Shown: one piece after another, positions 57,101 to 64,000 of the stretch
Numbering within the stretch: the stretch's first letter is position 1
How the letters are laid out: each line of letters starts with the position of its first letter
Assembly: GCA_016718805.1 (NCBI GenBank)
Contig: JADKCP010000004.1
Span: 434,001 to 498,000, forward strand
Reading direction: 5' to 3'
DNA length: 64,000 bases
Source of the DNA: Bacteroidota bacterium
Lineage (GTDB): Bacteria; Bacteroidota; Bacteroidia; UBA4408
The notes under the pieces: generated by a model
Database searches by the model: none
What the model was told of the DNA's origin: nothing
The model's input: the letters and a program-made list of their open reading frames with translations, nothing else
Position numbers and translations under genes: made by a program

Positions 57101-57388
57101 TGGTGCATTACTGATTGTCCAGCGCAATACATAAGTAGTTCCTAGTGTTCCTGTGAAGCTTGTTGATGGATCAGTATTCAATGCAAAACTTCCTCCTGCT
57201 CCACTTACTATGCTCCATGCTCTTGTTCCTACTGTTGGTGTGTTGGCTGCTAATGTTGCTGATGTTACTCCACACAATCCTGTTTGATCCGGTCCTGCAT
57301 TCGCTGCTGTTGGATTGCTGTTGAACGTAATCGTTAAATCATCGGTACTTGCTGTACATGGCATTGCTGATAGTCCAGCGTAATACAT
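54137..57388 (-). CDS. Giant adhesin, fragment spanning the junction of the two repeat families
   Basis: A frame of 1083 codons. It begins with the last 258-bp-type units, runs through four diverged linker units (56000-57040; TICGNSATLSGNNP, TTSCGITSITLAGNVP, ILNCDSTSTILAGNVP, ISTLCGVSTIGLNAG), then enters the 249-bp array for seven to eight units. It is cut on the right by a 2-bp loss near 57360 (catggcattg where other units have catggtgcattg) and on the left by one extra T near 54163 (gctcctgtttcctgcg where others have gctcctgttcctgcg); its last few codons are out of frame. Confidence 0.75.
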   Translation of the reverse strand: MYYAGLSAMPCTASTDDLTITFNSNPTAANAGPDQTGLCGVTSATLAANTPTVGTRAWSIVSGAGGSFALNTDPSTSFTGTLGTTYVLRWTISNAPCTVSTDDVTITFNNNPTAANAGPDQTICGNSATLSGNNPVIGSGIWTLIAGSGTITAPTSASTTVSGLAIGVNTFRWTINNAPCTADFDEVSIVVTSAPATADAGPDQTTSCGITSITLAGNVPLTGVGSWSIVSGIGGSISLPTSPTSNFTGVLGNSYILRWTISNPPCADSFDDVTITLNENPTIANAGADQILNCDSTSTILAGNVPLTGVGIWTILSGVGGSLSNPNSATSSFTGTPLSTSTVVYQLEWRTINGICESADTVIITFPRKANLADAGADISTLCGVSTIGLNAGTIGPNHTGIWSIVSGAGGSFFSATNPTTNFTGTPGVTYVLRWTITRTSSGCSSFDEVNVTILPSNPTVANAGADQTICAPTATLAANTPVIGTGAWTVIAGTGAVTTANDPNSGVTGLTTGVTTFVWTITNGTCAASTDTISITVDPLPTVANAGADQTICAPTSTLAANTPVIGTGAWTVIAGTGAVTTANDPNSGVTGLTTGVTTFVWTISNGTCAASTDTISITVDPLPTVANAGADQTICAATATLAANTPTIGTGAWTVIAGTGAVTTANDPNSGVTGLTTGVTTFVWTISNGTCAASTDTISITVDPLPTVASAGADQTICAATSTLAANTPTIGTGAWTVIAGTGAVTTANDPNSGVTGLTTGVSTFVWTITNGTCAASTDTISITVDPLPTVANAGADQTICAPTATLAANTPTIGTGAWTVIAGTGAVTTANDPNSGVTGLTTGVTTFVWTITNGTCAASTDTISITVDPLPTLANAGADQTICAATATLAANTPTIGTGAWTVIAGTGAVTTANDPNSGVTGLTTGVTTFVWTISNGTCAASTDTISITVDPLPTVANAGADQTICAPTATLAANTPVIGTGAWTVIAGTGAVTTANDPNSGVTGLTTGVTTFVWTISNGTCAASTDTISITVDSLPTVANAGADQTICAPTATLAANTPTIGTGAWTVIAGNRSSNHRK
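56000..57040 (-). repeat. Four diverged Ig/PKD-like units linking the 258-bp and 249-bp arrays
   Basis: About 1 kb holds four units of the same general fold and paired cysteines but with much lower mutual similarity than the arrays on either side. The unit at 56790-57040 resembles the 249-bp type; the next three resemble the 258-bp type (SIVSG.GGS ... FTG). They mark the boundary where two separate amplifications meet. Confidence 0.8.
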
Positions 57389-59264
57389 AAGTAGTTCCTA
57401 ATGTTCCTGTGAAGCTTGTTGATGGATCAGTATTCAATGTAAAACTTCCTCCTGCTCCACTTACTATGCTCCATGCTCCTGTTCCTACTGTTGGTGTGTT
57501 TGCTGCTAATGTTGCGGATGTTACTCCGCACAATCCGGTTTGATCTGGTCCTGCGTTCGCTGCTGTTGGATTATTGTTGAACGTAATCGTTACATCATCT
57601 GTACTTGCTGTACATGGTGCATTACTGATAGTCCAGCGTAATACATAAGTAGTTCCTAGTGTTCCGGTGAAGCTTGTTGATGGATCGGTATTCAACGCAA
57701 AACTTCCGCCTGCTCCACTTACTATGCTCCATGCTCCTGTTCCTTCTGTTGGAGTGTTTGCTGCTAATGTTGCTGATGTTACTCCGCACAATCCTGTTTG
57801 ATCAGGTCCTGCATTCGCTGCTGTTGGATTGTTGTTGAACGTAATCGTTACATCATCGGTACTTGCTGTACATGGTGCATTACTGATTGTCCAGCGCAAT
57901 ACATAAGTAGTTCCTAATGTTCCTGTAAAGGTTGTTGATGGATCGGTATTCAAAGCAAAACTTCCTCCTGCTCCACTTACTATGTTCCATGCTCCTGTTC
58001 CTACTGTTGGTGTGTTTGCTGCTAAAGTTGCTGAGGTTACTCCACACAATCCTGTTTGATCCGGTCCTGCATTTGCTGCTGTTGGATTATTGTTGAACGT
58101 AATCGTTACATCATCGGTACTTGCTGTACATGGTGCATTGCTGATAGTCCAGCGTAATACATAAGTAGTTCCTAGTGTTCCTGTAAATGCAGATGTTGGA
58201 CTTGATGGTGTGGTTACTGCTCCGCCTGCTCCACTCACTATGCTCCATGCTCCTGTTCCTACTGTTGGTGTGTTTGCTGCTAATGTTGCGGATGTTACTC
58301 CACACAATCCTGTTTGATCTGGTCCTGCGTTCGCTGCTGTTGGATTATTGTTGAACGTAATCGTTACATCATCTGTACTTGCTGTACATGGTGCATTACT
58401 GATTGTCCAGCGCAATACATAAGTAGTTCCTAGTGTTCCTGTGAAGCTTGTTGATGGATCAGTATTCAATGCAAAACTTCCTCCTGCTCCACTTACTATG
58501 CTCCATGCTCCTGTTCCTACTGTTGGTGTGTTGGCTGCTAATGTTGCTGATGTTACTCCACACAATCCTGTTTGATCCGGTCCTGCATTCGCTGCTGTTG
58601 GATTGCTGTTGAACGTAATCGTTACATCATCGGTACTTGCTGTACATGGTGCATTGCTGATAGTCCAGCGTAATACATAAGTAGTTCCTAATGTTCCTGT
58701 GAAGCTTGTTGATGGATCAGTATTCAATGTAAAACTTCCTCCTGCTCCACTTACTATGCTCCATGCTCCTGTTCCTACTGTTGGTGTGTTTGCTGCTAAT
58801 GTTGCTGATGTTACTCCGCACAATCCGGTTTGATCTGGTCCTGCGTTAGCTGCTGTTGGATTGTTGTTGAACGTAATCGTTACATCATCGGTACTTGCTG
58901 TACATGGTGCATTACTGATAGTCCAGCGTAATACATAAGTAGTTCCTAGTGTTCCTGTAAATGCAGATGTTGGACTTGATGGTGTGGTTACTGCTCCGCC
59001 TGCTCCACTCACTATGCTCCATGCTCCTGTTCCTACTGTTGGTGTGTTTGCTGCTAATGTTGCTGATGTTACTCCGCACAATCCTGTTTGATCAGGTCCT
59101 GCATTCGCTGCTGTTGGATTGTTGTTGAACGTAATCGTTACATCATCGGTACTTGCTGTACATGGTGCATTACTGATAGTCCAGCGTAATACATAAGTAG
59201 TTCCTAATGTTCCTGTAAAGGTTGTTGATGGATCGGTATTCAAGCAAAACTTCCTCCGCTCCAC
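57339..59264 (-). CDS. Giant adhesin, fragment of the 258-bp array
   Basis: A frame of 641 codons with about eight 86-residue units. The first residues (MERRKFC) are a shifted reading across a damaged spot at 59243-59257, where two single bases are missing compared with sister units (caagcaaaac for caaagcaaaac; cctccgctcc for cctcctgctcc). The frame is lost at its left end near 57360. No signal or sorting domain. Confidence 0.7.
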   Translation of the reverse strand: MERRKFCLNTDPSTTFTGTLGTTYVLRWTISNAPCTASTDDVTITFNNNPTAANAGPDQTGLCGVTSATLAANTPTVGTGAWSIVSGAGGAVTTPSSPTSAFTGTLGTTYVLRWTISNAPCTASTDDVTITFNNNPTAANAGPDQTGLCGVTSATLAANTPTVGTGAWSIVSGAGGSFTLNTDPSTSFTGTLGTTYVLRWTISNAPCTASTDDVTITFNSNPTAANAGPDQTGLCGVTSATLAANTPTVGTGAWSIVSGAGGSFALNTDPSTSFTGTLGTTYVLRWTISNAPCTASTDDVTITFNNNPTAANAGPDQTGLCGVTSATLAANTPTVGTGAWSIVSGAGGAVTTPSSPTSAFTGTLGTTYVLRWTISNAPCTASTDDVTITFNNNPTAANAGPDQTGLCGVTSATLAANTPTVGTGAWNIVSGAGGSFALNTDPSTTFTGTLGTTYVLRWTISNAPCTASTDDVTITFNNNPTAANAGPDQTGLCGVTSATLAANTPTEGTGAWSIVSGAGGSFALNTDPSTSFTGTLGTTYVLRWTISNAPCTASTDDVTITFNNNPTAANAGPDQTGLCGVTSATLAANTPTVGTGAWSIVSGAGGSFTLNTDPSTSFTGTLGTTYVLRWTISNAMYSKYR

Positions 59265-60531
59265 TTACTATGCTCCATGCTCCTGTTCCTACTGTTGGTG
59301 TGTTTGCTGCTAATGTTGCGGATGTTACTCCGCACAATCCGGTTTGATCTGGTCCTGCGTTCGCTGCTGTTGGATTGTTATTGAATGTAATCGTTACATC
59401 ATCTGTACTCGCTGTACATGGTGCATTACTGATAGTCCAGCGTAATACATAAGTAGTTCCTAATGTTCCTGTAAAGGTTGTTGATGGATCAGTATTCAAT
59501 GCAAAACTTCCTCCTGCTCCACTTACTATGCTCCATGCTCCTGTTCCTACTGTTGGTGTGTTTGCTGCTAATGTTGCTGATGTTACTCCGCACAATCCGG
59601 TTTGATCAGGTCCTGCATTCGCTGCTGTTGGATTATTGTTGAACGTAATCGTTACATCATCTGTACTCGCTATACATGGTGCATTGCTGATTGTCCAGCG
59701 TAATACATAAGTAGTTCCTAATGTTCCTGTAAATGCGGATGTTGGACTTGATGGTGTGGTTACCGCTCCTCCTGCTCCACTTACTATGCTCCATGCTCCT
59801 GTTCCTACTGTTGGTGTGTTTGCTGCTAATGTTGCTGATGTTACTCCGCACAATCCGGTTTGATCAGGTCCTGCATTCGCTGCTGTTGGATTATTGTTGA
59901 ACGTAATCGTTACATCATCGGTACTTGCTGTACATGGTGCATTACTAATTGTCCAGCGCAGTACATAAGTAGTTCCTAGTGTTCCGGTGAAGCTTGTTGA
60001 TGGATCAGTATTCAAAGCAAAACTTCCTCCTGCTCCACTTACTATGCTCCATGCTCCTGTTCCTACTGTTGGTGTGTTGGCTGCTAATGTTGCGGATGTT
60101 ACTCCACACAATCCTGTTTGATCCGGTCCTGCATTAGAGGTGGTTGGATTGTTATTGAACGTAATCGTTACATCATCTGTACTTGCTGTACATGGTGCAT
60201 TGCTGATAGTCCAGCGTAATACATAAGTAGTTCCTATTGTTCCTGTAAAGGTTGTTGATGGATCGGTATTCAAAGCAAAACTTCCTCCTGCTCCACTTAC
60301 TATGCTCCATGCTCCTGTTCCAATTGTTGGTGTGTTTGCTGCTAATGTTGCGGATGTTACTCCACACAATCCGGTTTGATCAGGTCCTGCGTTCGCTGCT
60401 GTTGGATTGTTGTTGAATGTTATTGTTACATCATCTGTACTTGCTGTACATGGTGCATTACTGATAGTCCAGCGTAATACATAAGTAGTTCCTAATGTTC
60501 CTGTGAAGATTGTTGATGGATCGGTATTCAA
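59170..60531 (-). CDS. Giant adhesin, fragment of the 258-bp array
   Basis: A frame of 453 codons with about five 86-residue units, one carrying TTSNAG instead of TAANAG. It is separated from the previous fragment by the two-base loss at 60624 (actccacaatccgg for actccacacaatccgg) and loses frame at about 59257. It has no start context of its own; it is a piece of the continuous repeat gene. Confidence 0.7.
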   Translation of the reverse strand: MNTDPSTIFTGTLGTTYVLRWTISNAPCTASTDDVTITFNNNPTAANAGPDQTGLCGVTSATLAANTPTIGTGAWSIVSGAGGSFALNTDPSTTFTGTIGTTYVLRWTISNAPCTASTDDVTITFNNNPTTSNAGPDQTGLCGVTSATLAANTPTVGTGAWSIVSGAGGSFALNTDPSTSFTGTLGTTYVLRWTISNAPCTASTDDVTITFNNNPTAANAGPDQTGLCGVTSATLAANTPTVGTGAWSIVSGAGGAVTTPSSPTSAFTGTLGTTYVLRWTISNAPCIASTDDVTITFNNNPTAANAGPDQTGLCGVTSATLAANTPTVGTGAWSIVSGAGGSFALNTDPSTTFTGTLGTTYVLRWTISNAPCTASTDDVTITFNNNPTAANAGPDQTGLCGVTSATLAANTPTVGTGAWSIVSGAEEVLLEYRSINNLYRNIRNYLCITLDYQ

Positions 60532-63500
60532 TGCAAAACTTCCGCCTGCTCCACTTACTATGCTCCATGCTCCTGTTCCTACTGTTGGTGTGTTTGCTGC
60601 TAATGTTGCTGATGTTACTCCACAATCCGGTTTGATCTGGTCCTGCGTTCGCTGCTGTTGGATTATTGTTGAACGTAATCGTTACATCATCGGTACTTGC
60701 TGTACATGGTGCATTGCTGATAGTCCAGCGTAATACGTATGTTGTTCCTAGTGTTCCTGTAAATGCTGAGGTTGGATTTGATGGTGTGGTTACCGCTCCT
60801 CCTGCTCCACTTACTATGCTCCATGCTCCTGTTCCTACTGTTGGTGTGTTTGCTGCTAATGTTGCTGATGTTACTCCACACAATCCGGTTTGATCTGGTC
60901 CTGCGTTCGCTGCTGTTGGATTATTGTTGAACGTAATCGTTACATCATCGGTACTTGCTGTACATGGTGCATTGCTGATTGTCCAGCGTAATACATAAGT
61001 AGTTCCTATTGTTCCTGTAAAGGTTGTTGATGGATCGGTATTCAATGCAAAACTTCCGCCTGCTCCACTTACTATGCTCCATGCTCCTGTTCCTACTGTT
61101 GGTGTGTTTGCTGCTAATGTTGCTGATGTTACTCCACACAATCCGGTTTGATCTGGTCCTGCGTTCGCTGCTGTTGGATTATTGTTGAACGTAATCGTTA
61201 CATCATCGGTACTTGCTGTACATGGTGCATTGCTGATAGTCCAGCGTAATACGTATGTTGTTCCTAGTGTTCCTGTAAATGCTGAGGTTGGACTTGATGG
61301 TGTGGTTACCGCTCCTCCTGCTCCACTTACTATGCTCCATGCTCCTGTTCCTACTGTTGGTGTGTTTGCTGCCAAAGTCGCTGATGTTACTCCACACAAT
61401 CCGGTTTGATCTGGTCCTGCGTTAGCTGCTGTTGGATTATTGTTGAACGTAATCGTTACATCATCGGTACTTGCTGTACATGGTGCATTGCTGATTGTCC
61501 AGCGCAATACATAAGTAGTTCCTAATGTTCCTGTGAAGATTGTTGATGGATCGGTATTCAATGCAAAACTTCCGCCTGCTCCACTTACTATGCTCCATGC
61601 TCCTGTTCCTACTGTTGGTGTGTTTGCTGCTAATGTTGCTGATGTTACTCCACACAATCCGGTTTGATCTGGTCCTGCGTTCGCTGCTGTTGGATTGTTG
61701 TTGAATGTAATCGTTACATCATCTGTACTTGCTGTACATGGTGCATTGCTGGTTGTCCAGCGTAGTACATAAGTAGTTCCAAGTGTTCCTGTGAATGCTG
61801 ATGTTGGACTTGATGGAGTAGTTACCGCTCCTCCTGCTCCATTTACTATGCTCCATGCTCCTGTTCCTACTGTTGGTGTGTTTGCTGCTAAAGTTGCTGA
61901 TGTTACTCCACACAATCCGGTTTGATCTGGTCCTGCATTCGCTGCTGTTGGATTGTTATTGAACGTAATCGTTACATCATCGGTACTTGCTGTACATGGT
62001 GCATTGCTGATTGTCCAGCGTAATACATATGTTGTTCCTAATGTTCCTGTGAATGCTGATGTTGGACTTGATGGTGTGGTTACCGCTCCTCCTGCTCCAC
62101 TTATTATGCTCCATGCTCCTGTTCCTACTGTTGGTGTATTTGCTGCTAATGTTGCTGATGTTACTCCACACAATCCGGTTTGATCTGGTCCTGCATTCGC
62201 TGCTGTTGGATTGTTGTTGAACGTAATCGTTACATCATCGGTACTTGCTGCACATGGTGCATTGCTGATAGTCCAGCGTAATACGTATGTTGTTCCTAAT
62301 GTTCCTGTAAATGCTGAGGTTGGACTTGATGGAGTAGTTACCGCTCCTCCTGCTCCACTTACTATGCTCCATGCTCCTGTTCCTACTGTTGGTGTATTTG
62401 CTGCTAAAGTTGCTGATGTTACTCCACACAATCCGGTTTGATCTGGTCCTGCATTCGCTGCTGTTGGATTGTTATTGAACGTAATCGTTACATCATCGGT
62501 ACTTGCTGTACATGGTGCATTGCTGATAGTCCAGCGTAATACATATGTTGTTCCTAGTGTTCCTGTGAATGCAGAGGTTGGACTTGATGGTGTGGTTACC
62601 GCTCCTCCTGCTCCACTTACTATGCTCCATGCTCCTGTTCCTACTGTTGGTGTATTTGCTGCCAAAGTCGCTGATGTTACTCCACACAATCCTGTTTGAT
62701 CTGGTCCTGCATTCGATACTGTTGGATTGCTATTGAACGTAATCGTTACATCATCAGTACTTGCTGTACATGGTGCATTGCTGATTGTCCAGCGTAATAC
62801 ATAAGTAGTTCCTAAGGTTCCTGTAAATGCTGTTGATGGATCGGTATTCAAAGCAAAACTTCCTCCTGCTCCACTCACTATACTCCATGCTCCTGTTCCT
62901 ACTGTTGGTGTGTTTGCTGCTAATGTTGCTGACGTTACTCCACACAATCCTGTTTGATCTGGTCCTGCGTTCGCAGCTGTTGGATTGTTATTGAACGTAA
63001 TCGTTACATCATCGGTACTTGCTGTACATGGTGCATTGCTGATTGTCCAGCGTAATACATAAGTAGTTCCTAGTGTTCCTGTAAAGGTTGTTGATGGATC
63101 AGTGTTCAGCGCAAAACTTCCTCCTGCTCCACTTACTATACTCCATGCTCCTGTTCCAACTGTTGGTGTGTTTGCTGCTAATGTTGCTGATGTTACTCCG
63201 CACAATCCTGTTTGATCTGGTCCTGCATTCGCTGCTGTTGGATTATTGTTGAACGTAATCGTTACATCATCGGTACTTGCTGTACATGGTGCATTGCTAA
63301 TTGTCCAGCGTAATACATAAGTGGTTCCTAGTGTTCCTGTGAATGTTGTTGAAGGATCAGTGTTCAAAGCAAAACTTCCTCCTGCTCCACTTACTATGCT
63401 CCATGCTCCTGTTCCTACTGTTGGTGTGTTTGCTGCTAAAGTCGCTGATGTTACTCCACACAATCCGGTTTGATCTGGTCCTGCATTCGCTGCTGTTGGA

Positions 63501-64000
63501 TTGTTATTAAATGTAATCGTTACATCATCGGTACTTGCTGTACATGGTGCATTGCTGATTGTCCAGCGTAGTACATATGTAGTTCCTAGTGTTCCTGTGA
63601 AGGTTGTTGATGGATCAGTGTTCAATGCAAAACTTCCGCCTGCTCCACTTACTATGCTCCATGCTCCTGTTCCTACTGTTGGAGTGTTTGCTGCTAATGT
63701 TGCTGATGTTACTCCGCACAATCCTGTTTGATCAGGTCCTGCATTTGCTGCTGTTGGATTATTGTTAAACGTAATCGTTACATCATCGGTACTTGCTGTA
63801 CATGGTGCATTGCTGATAGTCCAGCGTAATACATAAGTAGTTCCTAGTGTTCCTGTAAAGGTTGTTGATGGATCGGTATTCAATGCAAAACTTCCTCCTG
63901 CTCCACTTACTATGCTCCATGCTCCTGTTCCTACTGTTGGTGTGTTTGCTGCTAATGTTGCTGATGTTACTCCACACAATCCTGTTTGATCAGGTCCTGC
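60458..64000 (-). CDS. Giant adhesin, N-terminal-most visible fragment (258-bp array, partial)
   Basis: Thirteen to fourteen 86-residue units in frame from the right edge to the two-base loss near 60624, after which about 40 codons read out of frame. The true start of the gene, with any signal peptide, must lie beyond 64000. From N to C the loop sub-types run as five S-type (SFALN), four A-type (AVTT), then S, A, S, A, S. Confidence 0.75.
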   Translation of the reverse strand, partial: AGPDQTGLCGVTSATLAANTPTVGTGAWSIVSGAGGSFALNTDPSTTFTGTLGTTYVLRWTISNAPCTASTDDVTITFNNNPTAANAGPDQTGLCGVTSATLAANTPTVGTGAWSIVSGAGGSFALNTDPSTTFTGTLGTTYVLRWTISNAPCTASTDDVTITFNNNPTAANAGPDQTGLCGVTSATLAANTPTVGTGAWSIVSGAGGSFALNTDPSTTFTGTLGTTYVLRWTISNAPCTASTDDVTITFNNNPTAANAGPDQTGLCGVTSATLAANTPTVGTGAWSIVSGAGGSFALNTDPSTTFTGTLGTTYVLRWTISNAPCTASTDDVTITFNNNPTAANAGPDQTGLCGVTSATLAANTPTVGTGAWSIVSGAGGSFALNTDPSTAFTGTLGTTYVLRWTISNAPCTASTDDVTITFNSNPTVSNAGPDQTGLCGVTSATLAANTPTVGTGAWSIVSGAGGAVTTPSSPTSAFTGTLGTTYVLRWTISNAPCTASTDDVTITFNNNPTAANAGPDQTGLCGVTSATLAANTPTVGTGAWSIVSGAGGAVTTPSSPTSAFTGTLGTTYVLRWTISNAPCAASTDDVTITFNNNPTAANAGPDQTGLCGVTSATLAANTPTVGTGAWSIISGAGGAVTTPSSPTSAFTGTLGTTYVLRWTISNAPCTASTDDVTITFNNNPTAANAGPDQTGLCGVTSATLAANTPTVGTGAWSIVNGAGGAVTTPSSPTSAFTGTLGTTYVLRWTTSNAPCTASTDDVTITFNNNPTAANAGPDQTGLCGVTSATLAANTPTVGTGAWSIVSGAGGSFALNTDPSTIFTGTLGTTYVLRWTISNAPCTASTDDVTITFNNNPTAANAGPDQTGLCGVTSATLAANTPTVGTGAWSIVSGAGGAVTTPSSPTSAFTGTLGTTYVLRWTISNAPCTASTDDVTITFNNNPTAANAGPDQTGLCGVTSATLAANTPTVGTGAWSIVSGAGGSFALNTDPSTTFTGTIGTTYVLRWTISNAPCTASTDDVTITFNNNPTAANAGPDQTGLCGVTSATLAANTPTVGTGAWSIVSGAGGAVTTPSNPTSAFTGTLGTTYVLRWTISNAPCTASTDDVTITFNNNPTAANAGPDQTGLWSNISNISSKHTNSRNRSMEHSKWSRRKFCIEYRSINNLHRNIRNYLCITLDYQ

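Larger units (their letters stand above)
37369..64000 (-). other. Giant T9SS repeat adhesin locus (interrupted; 5' end beyond window)
   Basis: One coding locus of more than 26.6 kb (over 8,800 codons) spans this range on the minus strand. From the right edge: about 27 units of 86 residues (258 bp), four diverged units, 64 units of 83 residues (249 bp), four more diverged units, five tandem-95/cadherin-like modules, and a type B sorting domain ending at 37369. Every repeat unit has two conserved cysteines (C12/C68 or C13/C71 of the unit) that could form an intradomain disulfide, and a W-x-I...W-T-I core typical of PKD/Ig-like sandwiches. The frame is broken at about 60624, 59243-59257, 57360 and 54163 and by an in-frame stop at 50239-50241. 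The fragments are listed separately. The likely role is a long surface adhesin exported by the T9SS with the adjacent PorP/SprF protein. Confidence 0.88.
57045..64000 (-). repeat. About 27-unit tandem array of a 258-bp (86-residue) repeat, runs off window
   Basis: The period is 258 bp; the unit starts TAANAGPDQTGLCG and ends VTITFNNNP. Two sub-types alternate in one loop: GGSFALNTDPSTTFTGT (18 units by my count) and GGAVTTPSSPTSAFTGT (9 units), with almost identical sequence on either side. The array continues past 64000, so the total copy number is unknown. Confidence 0.93.

Noticed and set aside
37369..64000. Programmed frameshifting as the explanation of the broken giant frame
   Set aside because: The breaks are missing or extra bases compared with dozens of sister units, with no slippery heptamer plus structure recurring at the sites.

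Overview
The window looks like a chromosomal segment of a member of the Bacteroidota with a type IX secretion system (T9SS). The signs are AT-rich DNA, several -7 boxes of the TAnnTTTG type, five large surface proteins ending in type A or type B (CHU_C/gliding-type) T9SS sorting domains, a PorP/SprF-family protein and an OmpA/PD40 protein. I cannot name a genus. No T9SS core gene, phage, insertion sequence or CRISPR array is visible.

Layout. 1-4299 (minus strand): sppA, a PNGase F-like secreted protein and the start of pdxA. 4520-5317: a tRNA-Ala(GGC) gene followed downstream by ten tandem, degenerate copies of its 3' two-thirds. 5433-10824 (plus): a PKD-repeat type B T9SS protein, a small membrane protein and a YyaL/DUF255 thioredoxin-fold protein. 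10961-12907 (minus): an ABC-F ATPase. 13060-16830 (minus): an apparent operon der-rbfA-methyltransferase-lolC/E-like permease. 17231-26169 (plus): two tandem paralogous GEVED-repeat T9SS proteins, the second broken by two single-base losses in its sorting domain. 26259-34167 (plus): asnS, a pyruvate dehydrogenase E1-beta gene, an M2 (ACE-like) lipoprotein peptidase, a beta-rich outer-membrane candidate, a TlpA-like thioredoxin protein, an RsuA/RluE-type pseudouridine synthase and a CBS-domain protein. 34171-64000 (minus): an OmpA/PD40/TPR protein, a PorP/SprF protein and the C-terminal >26.6 kb of one giant repeat adhesin whose 5' end lies beyond the window.

The giant gene dominates the window. 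From its N-terminal side (right) it has about 27 copies of an 86-residue (258 bp) unit, four diverged linker units, 64 nearly identical copies of an 83-residue (249 bp) unit, four diverged units, five tandem-95/cadherin-like modules and a type B sorting domain. Downstream on the same strand lie porP/sprF and the OmpA protein, so adhesin, export/anchoring partner and peptidoglycan-binding partner probably form one cassette. As given, the reading frame is interrupted at five places: one in-frame stop inside an 18-bp net insertion, and four frameshifting sites. I cannot tell genuine decay from assembly error in such a repetitive gene.

The two most unusual objects are the tRNA-Ala tail array, which resembles in layout the tRNA-tail repeats downstream of E. 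coli tyrT, and the mosaic higher-order structure of the giant adhesin array.
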